Notes under the pieces: generated by a model
Database searches by the model: none
Seen by the model: the letters and a program-made list of their open reading frames with translations, nothing else
Told to the model about the DNA's origin: nothing
Translations under genes and position numbers: made by a program
Assembly: GCA_031835245.1 (NCBI GenBank)
Contig: JAVKOQ010000120.1
Span: 62,001 to 126,000, forward strand
Direction: 5' to 3'
Source: Balamuthia mandrillaris
Lineage: Eukaryota; Discosea; Longamoebia; Balamuthiidae
DNA length: 64,000 nt
In this document: piece by piece, positions 22,921 to 36,896 of the stretch
Layout of the letters: the number at the start of each line of letters is the position of its first letter
Numbering within the stretch: position 1 is the first letter of the stretch

Positions 22921-23495
22921 ATGAAACCTTCTTCTCTTTGCATGTTGTGCGCTTTCTTCGCCCTCCTCTTTGTCGCTTCTGTCTTTGGTACTTCTCTCTC
23001 TCTCTCTCTCTTTTCGTTGTTTGCTTATTGTTTGTTGAAGGCGACTGCGGAATAAGTTTCGTTCCTTTTAGCGATCCAAACTGCGAGAACCTACGCTCCT
23101 CAACCAGCCAATACCACCAAACCTTTTGCATCGTTTATCATGTGAGGGGAGGAGAGGCTCAAGACTTTCCGTTGGGCCCGTTTGTGCTGCGAGCCAATTG
23201 CTCGGCCAAAACGGTGCAAATACTTGCGGCGGAGGAGGAAGAGGAGGAAAGCGACAGCACATACCACGGCTGCAACGACCGTGCCGGCTTGTTGGGGAGC
23301 GTTTATGTGGAGGGAGAGTGTTTCCCTACTGGCTGTGATGCGGCACGAAACGGTTACGCGACCACTATCTTTGATATTGCTCCTTTTTGCCCGTTTGACG
23401 AGGACACAGAGAACAGCGATGGAAGCGAAGCGGAGAGTTCCTCTGCTTATCGAATGGGCAACCAAGCGAGCGCCATTCTTGACTTTCTTGTTTGA
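22921..23495 (+). CDS. secreted cysteine-rich protein, paralogue 1 of 3
   Basis: Not a family I can name. Exon 1 22921-22987 encodes a signal peptide (MKPSSLCMLCAFFALLFVAS), exon 2 23041-23495 the mature part. It shares with the next two genes an exon structure (phase-1 intron right after the signal peptide) and the pattern C-x(8-9)-D-x-x-C-E, a long gap, LGP-x-V-x-x-x-A-N-C-S-A-(K/R)-T, then G-D/E-C-F and C-(P/T)-F-D-E. This copy is the most diverged (FCIVYHVRGG, LLGSVYVEGECFPTGC). The tail (SSSAYRMGNQASAILDFLV) is Ser-rich and weakly hydrophobic. Confidence 0.75.
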
Positions 23496-23749
23496 ATAAA
23501 GATATATATATTATTATATACAGCACAGCTATGTGTTATATCTTTTTTTTTTTTTTTGGAGTTTCGGTTACGCAACAACCGGAAGGGTGGCGCAACTTTC
23601 TTTAAACTTCTTTTAATATATAATAAGAGCACAGAAACGTGGCACACCTGCAATGGAGCTTTTAATAATGTTTATGCATTTATTCTTTCTTTTGAACTAC
23701 CGGTACGCAGAGGCAACGCTTTTGGGCTAGCTGTAACAGAGGGAGCATC

Positions 23750-23835
23750 ATGGCAAGGGCATCCGCTTGCTTTTTTCTTTGTTGGGTTTTCTTTGTGGCG
23801 TCCGTCTGTTGTTACGGTTGCTCTCCGCTCTCTCA

Positions 23836-23873
<38 letters not shown>

Positions 23874-24393
23874 ACGCAATCCCTTTTCTGACAACAAATG
23901 TGCTTCTTTAGAATGCCAAGTTAGGATGATTCCATACCAGGACTCTTCCTGCGAAACGCTCGACCCCTTCGCCAAGCAATACCTTCAGAGCCTTTGTGCT
24001 GAAAGGTGGAACTTTTTGGAGAACGTCTCCAACATGACATTGGGACCGGTCGTGGCGGAAGCAAACTGTTCCGCAAGGACCCTTGTCTTCTTTCCTGCCC
24101 CTCTCTCTTCTGCTTCCTCTTCGTCTTCTTCCTTGGGAGCGGAGGAGGAACCGGAAGTGTGCGAAGGGTTGGAATTCCGCAGAGTGTATCGACACGGAGA
24201 CTGCTTTCGAAGGTGCGGTGGGGGTTATGTTGCCCCTGTTTTTGGGCTCGCAGATAAGGACCCTTGCACGTTCGATGAGCCCCAGGTGGTTGCAGATGAT
24301 GCCGAGTCTTCTTCTCCTTCTTCTGCTGATGTTCCTTCCTCGGATGTGCTTCTTTTCCTCCATGCTGCGCTTGTTCTTTCCAATGCACAATAG
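23750..24393 (+). CDS. secreted cysteine-rich protein, paralogue 2 of 3
   Basis: Exon 1 23750-23816 (signal peptide MARASACFFLCWVFFVASV), exon 2 23912-24393. The mature region starts ECQVRMIPYQDSSCE and contains FAKQYLQSLCAE, NMTLGPVVAEANCSARTLVF, RRVYRHGDCFRRCGGGYVAP and CTFDEPQ. The C-terminus is Ser-rich followed by a hydrophobic stretch (DVLLFLHAALVLSNAQ) that looks like a GPI-attachment signal. Very similar to the next gene, so a recent tandem duplication. Potential N-glycosylation sites occur at NVS, NMT and NCS. Confidence 0.8.
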
Positions 24394-24980
24394 TCCTTTG
24401 TTGTTAGACATCATGTTGTATAAAAAAATGTACTTCCTCCACCTAGTCCAAGAATCCAGATGGCATAAGCGTTGAGAAGGACAGGCAAAGCGCAAAGCCG
24501 GTCGATGCAGCACGGGCTTGGTTAGCTGAGTTCAACGGCTGCTTCACCGTCTTCCTCCTCCTCATCTAGGTCTTCTCCGTCTTCTTCGTTCCATCATCTT
24601 CCAAGTGAATGTTGTAGTCTACCCAAGGATCTTTTTGTTGATTCTGTTGGCACCGGTGGCAATAAGACGCTCCAACAACTCCTTCTGTCTCGGAACAGCG
24701 TCAACGAGGGAGAAAAAAACCAGCACGGGAGAAACGGAGGAAGAGGGAAGAGGGGAACAGATGACCGATGGGGTCCACCTCAACGCAAGAGGTACCGCAG
24801 CGGCCTGTTCGAGCCAACTCACTGCAACCCACAAGACTGGCTTGGTCTGCGCATTGCCGAGGAGCAGTGATCAGATAAAGATAATCTCTTATAGCAGCGG
24901 TTAATCATCTAATTAGCATGATTGCCATCAGCCTTTATAAGACCAAGGCAAAGAGTAACAACTGAAGTTGGGCAGGAAAG
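24394..24980. other. intergenic region between Cys-rich paralogues
   Basis: No convincing gene. Short open frames occur on both strands (for example 24605-24904 and, minus, 24834-24619) without recognisable motifs. TTTATAA at 24934-24940 lies about 40 nt before the ATG at 24981. Confidence 0.5.
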
Positions 24981-25588
24981 ATGCCAAAGGACTATGGGTT
25001 CTCCGCTTTTTGCTTTGTTGTTGGTTTCCTCATCTGCTTCTTCTGCGCGCCCATCTTTTGTTGGGGTAAGTATAAAAACCAATACTTCCTCTCCCTTTCT
25101 TTTTTTTTTCTTCCGTAACGCTATAACGTTTGTGTTGCTCTGCAGAGTGTCAAGTGGAGATGGTGCCGTTCGAGGACCCTTCCTGCGAAACGCCCGACCA
25201 CTTTGCCAAGCAATACCTCCAGAGCCTCTGCGCCCAAAAGCTGACCTTTTGGGAGCCCGTCGGGAACGTGACAATGGGCCCGGTCGTGGTGGAAGGAAAC
25301 TGTTCCGCAAGGACCCTTGTCTTCTTTCTCCGTGCTTCTCCCTCCTCCGCTTCTTCTTTGGGAGAGGAGGAACAAGAAGCGTGTGAGGGGCTGGAGCTGA
25401 ACAGAGTTTATCGACATGGAGATTGCTTTGGCAGCTGCAGTTTTGCTGGGCGTTATGTTGCTGCGTTTTTTGACCTCCCAAATCCTTGCCCTTTCGATGA
25501 GCCCCAGGAAAGCGAGTCGTCATCTTCTTCTTCTTCTTCTTCTTCGGATGCTTCCACCCTTTCTTCGTTTGTACTTTCTATGGCGTAG
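24981..25588 (+). CDS. secreted cysteine-rich protein, paralogue 3 of 3
   Basis: Exon 1 24981-25065 (signal peptide ending APIFCW), exon 2 25146-25588. The mature protein starts ECQVEMVPFEDPSCE and repeats the family blocks FAKQYLQSLCAQ, NVTMGPVVVEGNCSARTLVF, NRVYRHGDCFGSC and CPFDEPQ. It ends in a Ser run and SSFVLSMA. A TATA-like box lies 41 nt upstream. Function unknown; an exported surface or phagosomal protein is the simplest guess from signal peptide, cysteines and glycosylation sites. Confidence 0.8.
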
Positions 25589-25619
25589 TCATTCCTAAAA
25601 ACTGTGTATATGATGCATT

Positions 25620-27384
25620 CTATTTGTGTTGTTGAAGAAAAGCAGAAAGAGAAAGAAGACATTGCTCAGGAGTTCCACCTGGATGAAGTATCTGCCACTC
25701 TATAGCTTTCTCTTTCAAGAGACCAACTATAGGCCCTGGTTTTGTTAAGTTCAGCACTTTCATTAACTCGCCTCCCTTTTTATCAAAAATATGAAAGTCA
25801 ACAAAAAGAAAAACAAATCGACAAAGAAAAGCAAACCTGAAACAAGAGAGGCATTTCCCAAACGCCAAGCAAGCCTTCATCCAAGAGAAGTTGCTTGTAG
25901 GACTCGTAAACGGAAACAAGAGATGAAGAATGAGGTTCTGTTGATGCCGGTTCATTGGAGAGGAGAAGACAATGTTTAAGTTGTGCCATTTCGAAAGCTA
26001 TGCTCCACTTTGGACCACTCTCTCGTAAGAGCTTGCCTGTTGTGAAGGTAAAGACAGGAGCGTGATGAGTAAGAAGAGAAGAGACTCGACTACGACTCCG
26101 AGGAGAGAACGAGTGAGAGAACTAGAGACGTAGAGAAGAGAAAAGAGAACGAGAAGCAGAGACATATAAATGCAGAAGGGAAAAAAATGAGAGAAGAGAT
26201 GAAGAAATCCACCTGCAGAAAGTCTATCAAAGGATCGTTCATGCGGAGGTTGGGCAGACCAAGCGGATACCAGTTGCAGAAATTGTTCGGCCAAAGAAAG
26301 CAAAGCAAACGTAAGAGTGACTTCTTTGTGCGTAAACTGGAGAAAAGCAATAAGGAATAAGAAAAGGAGTGCAAAGAAATAGAAGTGACTACGTACCATC
26401 CATCTTTCTTGCATGTGAAACTTTGTAAACGGTACCAATTGTTGCTGCAAGTAAACGTCTTGCTCCTTCTTGCTAAGTTTGGAGAAGCCAACCTTGTCCA
26501 AAGCGGCTTTGTCCACACAACGAAAGAGTGGTAGAAAGAAAGAGGATAACAAAACCACTTTTAGAGGAAGGTCGTTTGTTTCTTGTTTGCACCTTTTGTA
26601 CAGGGTATGCTGTTAGAGGAGAGAAGCAAGAAGAATATGGAGAACCTAAAACAAGAAGAGGTAATGGTGAATAAAAAGGGTAGCAAACCGTTCGTATATT
26701 GTCCTAACGCTGCTCAACGCAAGTTCCGTCATGCTCTCAGACCAGAATTCTAGAGGATGGAACGTAAACAGAACAACATTAAAACAATACATACCAATTA
26801 TGAAGGAGCGAGCAGGGAGGACAGAGCACCTGGTTGAGATGGCACTGGGAAAAATACGATCGTGTGCAAATTCAAACCACAAAGGAGCTCCAATCCTTTT
26901 ACCGGCAAAGGACCTTGTATTTTTAAAGGGCGCGTGATGTTAACAACAGGACAGCAAAAAAAGAGCAAAGACAAAAAAACAAAACGAAAGGAGGAAAAAA
27001 GAAAGGATAAGAATAAGAATGAAAGGAAACCTGTCATCAACTTATTCAATTCCGTTGCTATACGTTCTCGGCTGATGTTGTTCTGCAGCTCGTGCTATAT
27101 TATTGATGACACGATAAAGAAACGCAGAGTTAGCATGCTACAACAGGAAAGACAAGAACGAATGAAGATTTACACGAATGGCAGGGTCTTGAATGGCAGC
27201 ACATAGCTCGTCATCCAACTTGAAGCCATCGAAACGTGTGGCAAAGCGAAGGCAACGCATAGCACGAAGTGGATCCTCCATCAGGGTGGTCATTGCCGGT
27301 AGCGGTGTTCGCAACAATCCCTCTTTGAGGTCAGATATGCCCTTTTGGTTGTTCAACAAGAACAGAAAAGCAAGAAAAAGGAGT

Positions 27385-27422
<38 letters not shown>

Positions 27423-28161
27423 AGCAAGAAGCGAGAAAAAAGAAAGGAGAAATAAGAAAGGAGAGAGAGAGAGAGAGAGAGAAGCAACGCAAACCGTGCC
27501 AGTAAAATCCTCAACACGGTCCTCATTGATGTTGTAGAATAGAGAGTTTATCGTCAAATCTCTGCGAAGAGCATCCATTTTTGCTATCATCGAAGAAGGA
27601 GAAGAAGAAGAAGGAGAAGAAGGAGAAGGAGAAGAAGAAGAAGAAGACGAACAAGGAGAAGAAGAAGAAGAAGAAGAAGAAGAAGAAGAAGAAGAAGAAT
27701 TCTGCTGTAGAGCGGCAACTTCGATGGGAATGTCCAATACTTTGAGCGTGGCCGTTTCGATGTGTTTGTGAAGCTCTGGGTTGGCTGCTATCACTTTAAA
27801 GCTGCGACATTCTGTTCTGCCAACAAAAAAATGAGAAGATTGGGTTTCACGAAGCACAAGACAAGATGGAAAGCAAAGCGAACCGTTTGATCTGTGTTTG
27901 GTGATGAGGGCAGCGAACTGTGCGCCACTCATGTTATCCACCACCACATCTATGTCGTTGCTCTCCCTCCCCATGATCTAATTATTTCACATCTCTCAGA
28001 CCTTGATGAAGTGTGTGAGAGAGAGAGAGGAGAGTTACCTTGTCGCGAACCCAGCCTCCGGCCACACGAAGCACGGAGCCACAGCCGCTTTGTCGCACCA
28101 CGTCGCGCAGGAGCTCAAACAGCCTCTCCTCCGGCTCGCTCAACTCGAGGCGCGCCTGCAT
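25620..28161 (-). CDS. tRNA nucleotidyltransferase (CCA-adding enzyme)
   Basis: Class II CCA-adding enzyme, which builds the 3' CCA of tRNA. Exons as read: 28161-28039, 27977-27894, 27811-27495, 27341-27174, 27094-27031, 26913-26830, 26749-26689, one very short exon near 26605, about 26520-26397, 26336-26213, 26036-25837 and 25775-25620. Key motifs: VAGGWVRDK then IMGRESNDIDVVVDN (nucleotidyltransferase GG...DxD), MDALRRDLTINSLFYN, EDFTG, EDPLRAMRCLRFATRFDG (motif B/C), NNISRERIATEL, and the C-terminal KPGPIVGLLKEKAIEWQI with HPGGTPEQC as in plant and yeast enzymes. The Glu/Ser-rich insert at 27590-27710 is a microsatellite within the coding frame. The boundaries of the short central exons are not fully resolved. 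Confidence 0.93.
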
Positions 28162-28521
28162 GTTTCCCTCTCTTTGGCTTCCTTTCTCTTCTCCTCTCCC
28201 CTGTCCTCTCTCCTATCCTATACCTTATCCTCTCTCCTCTCCTGCATCATCTCTCTTATCTTATCTCTTATCCTCTCCCCTGTCCTCTCTCCTTTCCTAG
28301 AAGTTATCCTCTCTCCTCTCCTGCGTCCTCGCTCCTATCTTAGCCAGTTATCATCTCTCCTCTCCTCTCTCCTGTCTTCTCCCCTGTTAGATCGACATCG
28401 AATAGAAATTCAAACATGTCATCGAACATCTTCGTGACGACACGGTGAAAGTAGTTACGTTAGCATACAACCGAAATTTCAAAGAAACTTGTGAAAAAAA
28501 ATAAACAAGAAAGACGCGCAG
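28162..28521. other. divergent intergenic region with CTCTCC/TATCC tandem repeats
   Basis: 28190-28385 is a degenerate tandem array of CTCTCCTATCCT-like units. This is the shared upstream region of the CCA enzyme (-) and the TRAF7-like gene (+). No gene seen. Confidence 0.65.
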
Positions 28522-31261
28522 ATGAGCTCAGAGGGGGACCTAAAGTACGCCGCGCCTGTGAGCAGGAACCTCGTCTGTCCCATATGCCATGACGTCTTCG
28601 TGTCTCCTGTGATCACTGCCGAATGCGGCCATTCGTTTTGTCGCAAGTGCATTTATCAAGCGCTCACCCCGCACTATCGCAATTTCTCATCATCTGGTCT
28701 GGACCTGCTTGCTTCCTTTCCCATCTTTCTTTGTTTCTTTCGTCCTCCCTTCCTTTTCGTTTCTTGCCGTTTCGTTCATTCGTTATTTCTTTAGTTTGTT
28801 TCTTATCAACAAGTCTTGTTAAAAACAAAAAGCAGCGGAACAAACAGGCAGCGAAGAGGAGGAACCGCAGCAGCATACAGGAGAATGTCCCTTGTGCAGA
28901 GCCACCGTCCACAAGAGCCGCGTGCACGCCAACCACGCCCTCGCTGGCCTCCTCTCCGAGCTGTTGGTCCGCTGTAGGAACGAGGAGAGGGGCTGCGCAG
29001 CGGTCGTTGCGGTCAGCGACAAACAGGCGCATGAGGCCGTGTGCGAGTTCGCTGCTGCGGAATGTCCGTATTGGACTTTGGGGTGCGCATGGAATGGTCT
29101 GTATTCTTGCAGTTGCGTGTTGCGTGTTGCGTGTTGCCGTTGTTTTCCACGACTCCATGTTCTTGTTCTTGTTCTTCTTCTTCTTGTTCTTCTTCTTCTT
29201 CTTGTGCTTCTTTTCTTCTTGTTCTTCTTCTTCTTCTTCTTTTCTTCTTCTTCTTCTTTCTTCTTTCTTCTTTCTTCTTTCTTCTTTCTTCTTTCTTCTT
29301 TGTCCTTCTCGGCTGTTATTTATTATCCCTCAAAGGTACAAAGCAAAGTTTGAAGCATCATTTACAACATGACTGCCCATTCGACAAGATGAAAGATTTC
29401 GTAAAGCAAACAACTTCAGACATTGCAGAGCTCAAAAAACAATTGAAGGTTTTGCTTTTTCCATCTTTTTTACTCCTTTGCCTTCTTTCTGTCTAATGAT
29501 CTGACTACTGCATAGCAACAAGCAAGGGAGATATGTTATCTAAAACGTGCACTCGGTAAATCGTCGCGGATGGAATTGGGGCTCAATGAAGAAGAGGAAG
29601 ATAAGAAACAAAAAGAAGAAGATGAAACAGAGGAAGAGGAAGACGAAGAAGCACCACATGCAGATAAGAACAGGAAAGGAAACGCACGTCAAAAAGTCGA
29701 ATCCATCAAAAACTCAGCTTCATCATCGACGGAACCTTCACAAAGCGCCACACTACCGACACTCGTTGTACCGATTTCTTCTGTCCCGCCTCTCTCTCCT
29801 TCTCTCTCCTCTCTCTCTCCTTCTCTCTCTCTGTCTCCCTCTTACCATTTTAACTCACCATTTCTACACTTGTAACTCTTACCAACCAATCCCAACAGTC
29901 ACGTTGGAATGTGGATGATTTGCGTTGCATCTACACGTTAGGAGGAGACACAGCTCACTCGCGTGGTGTCACTGCTTTGGAGGTTCAAAATAATCGGTTG
30001 TTTTCTGGCAGGTTGGTCTTTTTTTTTTCCACGTAACACTTTTTGAACAGAAGCAAAAAAGATAAAACAATTGGGAAAGGCAAGAGAGATATTGACGCAT
30101 GCAATAATAGTCACGACTGTTCCATTCGTGTTTGGGACATGAGAGGCGTGCCAGGAGGACCAACGCGTTCGCCACAAGTGGAATGTTCTCAAGCTTTAAC
30201 GGGTCACAAGTACAGCATCTGGGCGCTGCAATGCACCAATGATGGTAGGCTGCTATACAGTGGATCCTCCGATGGAACTATTCGCGTATGTTTGTTTATC
30301 CTATTACGTTTCTGTTTTTTAATCATTATTGCAGTTATGGAACGTAGCAGAGAACGAAGAGTCGAATAACGAATGCCTAAACGTACTCCAGGCTGATCGC
30401 AAAGTCTACGCCCTCAAACTCTGCGACGGCCTCCTGCTCAGTAGTGGCACCGACAGAGAAGTCAAAGCATGGGACACGACAACAAATACTTTGGTGCACA
30501 GCATGCCTGGGCACAAGGATTGTATTTGGAGTGTTGCTCGTGAGGGCGATCTCGTCATGAGTGGTAGTGATGATAGAAGCATAAAGGTATTTTTTCCTCT
30601 TTCTCTCTTTCTCTCTTTCTACTGTATCGCTTCGTGCTTCTCACATTTTTCTTGTAAAGATATGGGACTTAAAAACGTTTAAATGCATTCGTACGCTGAC
30701 CACTGGTAGTAAAGTATTATCGTTAGCCGTGGGCGACGGTATGCTCTGCATGGGCACGACAGATTGCAAAGTTGGGGTAGGGATCTCTGTTGCTGTTTGG
30801 TTCTTTCTCTTAAGGGGTTGACTTCATAAATTTTGGTTAAACAAAGGTTTGGGACGTACGAACAATGTCGATGATGAAGGAGCTTTCAGGGCATGTGTGG
30901 GAAGTTTGGCAAACGGAGATACGTTCAGGATTCATATTTTCCGGCTCTTTTGATCACACCATCAAAGTAAGATATTTTCTCTTTTATTTTTAATGTCCTT
31001 TCTGTTGCTGTTCCTAACATTTATCTCTGTGTTAAGATATGGGATACAGATACTTTTCGTTGTGTGAAAACATTGGAAGGGCATAAAGGATACATTCATG
31101 CGCTCCACGCAACTGATGAATGCCTGGTCAGTGGTTCAGGAGATAAGACCATAAAGGTACTTTATCCGTTCTTCTCTGTCTTTCTTTGTTGCTTTTTTTT
31201 TTGTTGTTTTCTCATCACTTCAACCATTCCATAGCTATGGGCAACCACTCTAGGGGCATGA
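28522..31261 (+). CDS. TRAF7-like E3 ligase: RING, TRAF-type zinc finger, coiled coil, WD40
   Basis: Exons as read: 28522-28696, 28833-29095, 29336-29448, 29516-about 29780, 29899-30011, 30111-30285, 30335-30586, 30660-30776, 30847-30966, 31037-31156, 31235-31261. The RING finger is NLVCPICHDVF ... CGHSFCRKC ... GECPLC (C3HC4). A TRAF-type zinc finger follows (VRCRNEERGCAAVV ... CEFAAAECPYWTLGCAW ... HLQHDCPF), then a coiled coil (IAELKKQLKQQAREICYLKR), an acidic/Ser linker and seven WD repeats (for example SGSHDCSIRVWDM, SGSSDGTIRLWNV, SGSDDRSIKIWDL, SGSFDHTIKIWD, SGSGDKTIKLWA). This order is that of animal TRAF7, a ubiquitin ligase. Introns fall at near-equivalent points just before the 'IWD/LWN' strand of successive WD repeats. 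Confidence 0.93.
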
Positions 31262-31518
31262 GCGTGTCCTTACAACACCGCATGACTATCTCCTCGTCTG
31301 TGAAGGAAAATTTGCCAGAGCAAAGTATGTCCATACTCTTTGTTCTTTCTCATATGAGAACTCGAAAAAAATAAACACGTTTCGGACTCTTTTGGGGGTA
31401 TCTTCCTTCCTTCCTTTGGGCTGGCTGCTCTCTTCCTGTCCATCATCCTTTTTCCCCTGCTGCTTCTTCTTCTCCGCCAATGAACAGCCTCAACTCTCTT
31501 CTCCTCTCTCTGTCGGGT

Positions 31519-34858
<3,340 letters not shown>

Positions 34859-34974
34859 CCTGTTCGCTACGTTTTTTTTTTTTTGTGCTGTTCGATGCTG
34901 ATGATGTTCTATTCTGCAAGAAGAAGCGGCGAAGGGAAAACTTTTTTGAGGAAAATTTTGGCGCCTTTTTTTTA
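34859..34974. promoter_or_regulatory. compact divergent promoter (116 nt)
   Basis: Only 116 nt separate the start codons of the kinase gene (-) and the F-box/SPRY gene (+). The TGTCGACA motif overlaps the plus-strand ATG (34976-34983). Confidence 0.5.
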
Positions 34975-36101
34975 ATGTCGACACCACCGAGAACACAAAG
35001 GATGAGCGAAAGAGAGAGGACCTCATTGTTGGACCTACCGAAGGAGCTTCAGCGGCTCATCTTCGAGTGCGTCCCGACCGCTGACCTCATCCCGAACGTC
35101 TTCTTGGTGTGCCGTGCTTTGCTCGACCTTCTCAACGACGATACCTCCTGGCAAAGTCGTTGTTTGTCGGACTTTGGCCCGCAGCCGGAAGTGGAAAAAG
35201 AAGACGCGCCCAAGGCATGGCTGGAGACCTACAAAGAGCTCCACTGCGCTAGCGGTTGGGACCCACAGAACACCTCTCTCCCTTGCGACGCCGTTACCTT
35301 TGACAAAAACAGGATACGGTAGGCGTTACACTCCCGTTCACATTTGGCTATTTCTGAACTCGCTTCATCGTTATCTCTCCTCTCCTCTCCTCTCCTCTCC
35401 TCTCCTCTCCCCTCCCTCTCCTCTCCTCTCCCTCTCTCCTCTCCTCTCCTCTCTCTCCCTCCTCTCCTCTCCTCCCTCTCCTCTCCTCTCCTCTCCTCTC
35501 CTCTCCTCTCCTCTCCTCTCCAAAACTAGGTGGGAGGGAAAAACCAGTTACCTTCTATCTCGCAGCAAACGTAGTTGGTCGAATGGCTTGGCGTGCTTTG
35601 ACCTGGTCGTTCGAGGGTACAAGCAAACCGCTGCCGATCATGTTTTTGGAGTAGGCGTTGTGGATGACTCTTGGGACATTGTCAATCATCGTTGTCGATA
35701 TCCCAGGGAGGCTCGCAGCTGGCTCCTGTGGTCCAAGCCTAGATGGTTTGTTTTAGTTTTTGTTTTTTGTTTTTTTGTTGCTTCCTGAATAGTTATTGTT
35801 GAATAGGCACAATATAGAAGGAGATCTCTTCTCTTATGGCACAACAAGAGTGGCAACAGAAGGTTGGATGGAAGGAGACGTCATTGGAGTGGTGTTGGAC
35901 CTTCGGGCAGACGGGGACAGAGCCATATTCTTCTTCAAGAACGGGAAACCTTTGGAGCGTATCCCCTTGCCTCCTGACGTGAAACAACTTTGGGCCGTGG
36001 TTAGGCTGTATAACATTGGAGATGAAGTGGAGCTGCGCATTCGTCCGCCTTATGAATTGCCTCCACCAGAGTCCTTTCCTCAACAGCAACAACACCCATA
36101 A
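34975..36101 (+). CDS. F-box and SPRY domain protein (FBXO45-like)
   Basis: Exons 34975-35318, 35530-35745, 35807-36101. The F-box is near the N-terminus: LLDLPKELQRLIFECVPTAD and VFLVCRALLDLLNDDTSWQS. A SPRY domain follows: YLLSRSKRSWSNGLACFDLV, DHVFGVGVVDDSWDIVNHR, GTTRVATEGWMEGDVIGVVL, RAIFFFKNGKPLERIPLP. F-box plus SPRY is the FBXO45/Fsn/GUSTAVUS-like substrate-receptor arrangement of SCF-type ubiquitin ligases: the F-box binds Skp1, SPRY selects the substrate. The first intron is a pure CTCTC tract (35376-35522). It is one of two F-box genes in the window. Confidence 0.9.
35376..35522 (+). repeat. (CTCTC)n tract inside an intron
   Basis: Almost uninterrupted TCTCC/CTCTC pentamers filling the intron between F-box and SPRY exons. 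Confidence 0.9.
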
Positions 36102-36896
36102 CAACGGTCCGGCGGCCTTGGACATGTGGCTGTGTTTGTTTGTTCTACAGCCAGACAAAGAAACACTTTTTCTTTTTTCTTTTTCTTTTGTTTTATTTTG
36201 CTTTTCGTTTTGTTTTTTCTTTGGGGGAAGCTGCGCCAGTGGTTGGCCATTTATCCTAACAACATGGTGAGACTTTTCTTGTCTCCGTCCCTGTCTTCGC
36301 TCTTCGTTGTTCTCCTTTTACATTCCTTCTCCTCTCCTCTTCAAACATATCAATGCATTTGTATGTGCTTCGCCTATTTATGTTTTTTTGTTGCTTTTAT
36401 TCTTCTTCCTCTTCCTTCTTCTTCTTCTTCTAAGTGGGCGCCACGAGCAGGAGGAGGAGCGGGTTCCTCCTCCTCTTCATCAAGCCAAGGCCCACATTCC
36501 AGCAACAGTGCTTCGAGGTGGTGGCTGGAGTCTCTGGACAAACGCACGTTATCGGTAGCTACTTTTCTATCAGAGCTTCTTGCCTGTTACTTCTCTTCTT
36601 CTTCTTCTTCTTCTCTTCTTCCCCGTAACGATTCTCCTTCCTGCCTGAAGTCGTCCACGTGGTGCAATCCCACGTGGTGATGAATTCCATATTTGGTCAT
36701 CATCTTGTCGACAAAAATAATGGTTGGTTGCAAATTTTGTAGACAGGGCGGTGTCCTGGCCAAACTCCCCAAAAACTATAATAATAACCGGACGAAGGAG
36801 CCATGCATAGTTATAGCATATTTAAGAAAAAACGACGACAACTACAAAGACCATACCTACGGCCAACAACGAAAACAAACCAACTGATATATCGGG
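36102..36896. other. intergenic region with no confident gene
   Basis: T-rich and Ser-coding open frames (36126-36680) have no recognisable domain; I regard them as noise. TTGTCGACAAAAATAA at 36705-36720 and TTTTGTAGACAGG at 36735-36747 lie upstream of the helicase gene. Confidence 0.5.
36705..36720 (+). promoter_or_regulatory. TTGTCGACAAAAATAA, candidate promoter element
   Basis: Best-conserved copy of the motif, shared almost exactly with 18070 and 40121; 177 nt upstream of the helicase ATG. Confidence 0.45.

Noticed and set aside
24605-24904. Small open frames between Cys-rich paralogues
   Set aside because: No signal peptide, no family motif and no similarity to the paralogues.
28190-28385. 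CRISPR-like or satellite array
   Set aside because: Units are short, degenerate CTCTCC repeats without regular spacers; a simple microsatellite.
36126-36680. Ser-rich open frame after the F-box/SPRY gene
   Set aside because: No domain, T- and CTT-rich composition, no convincing splice sites.
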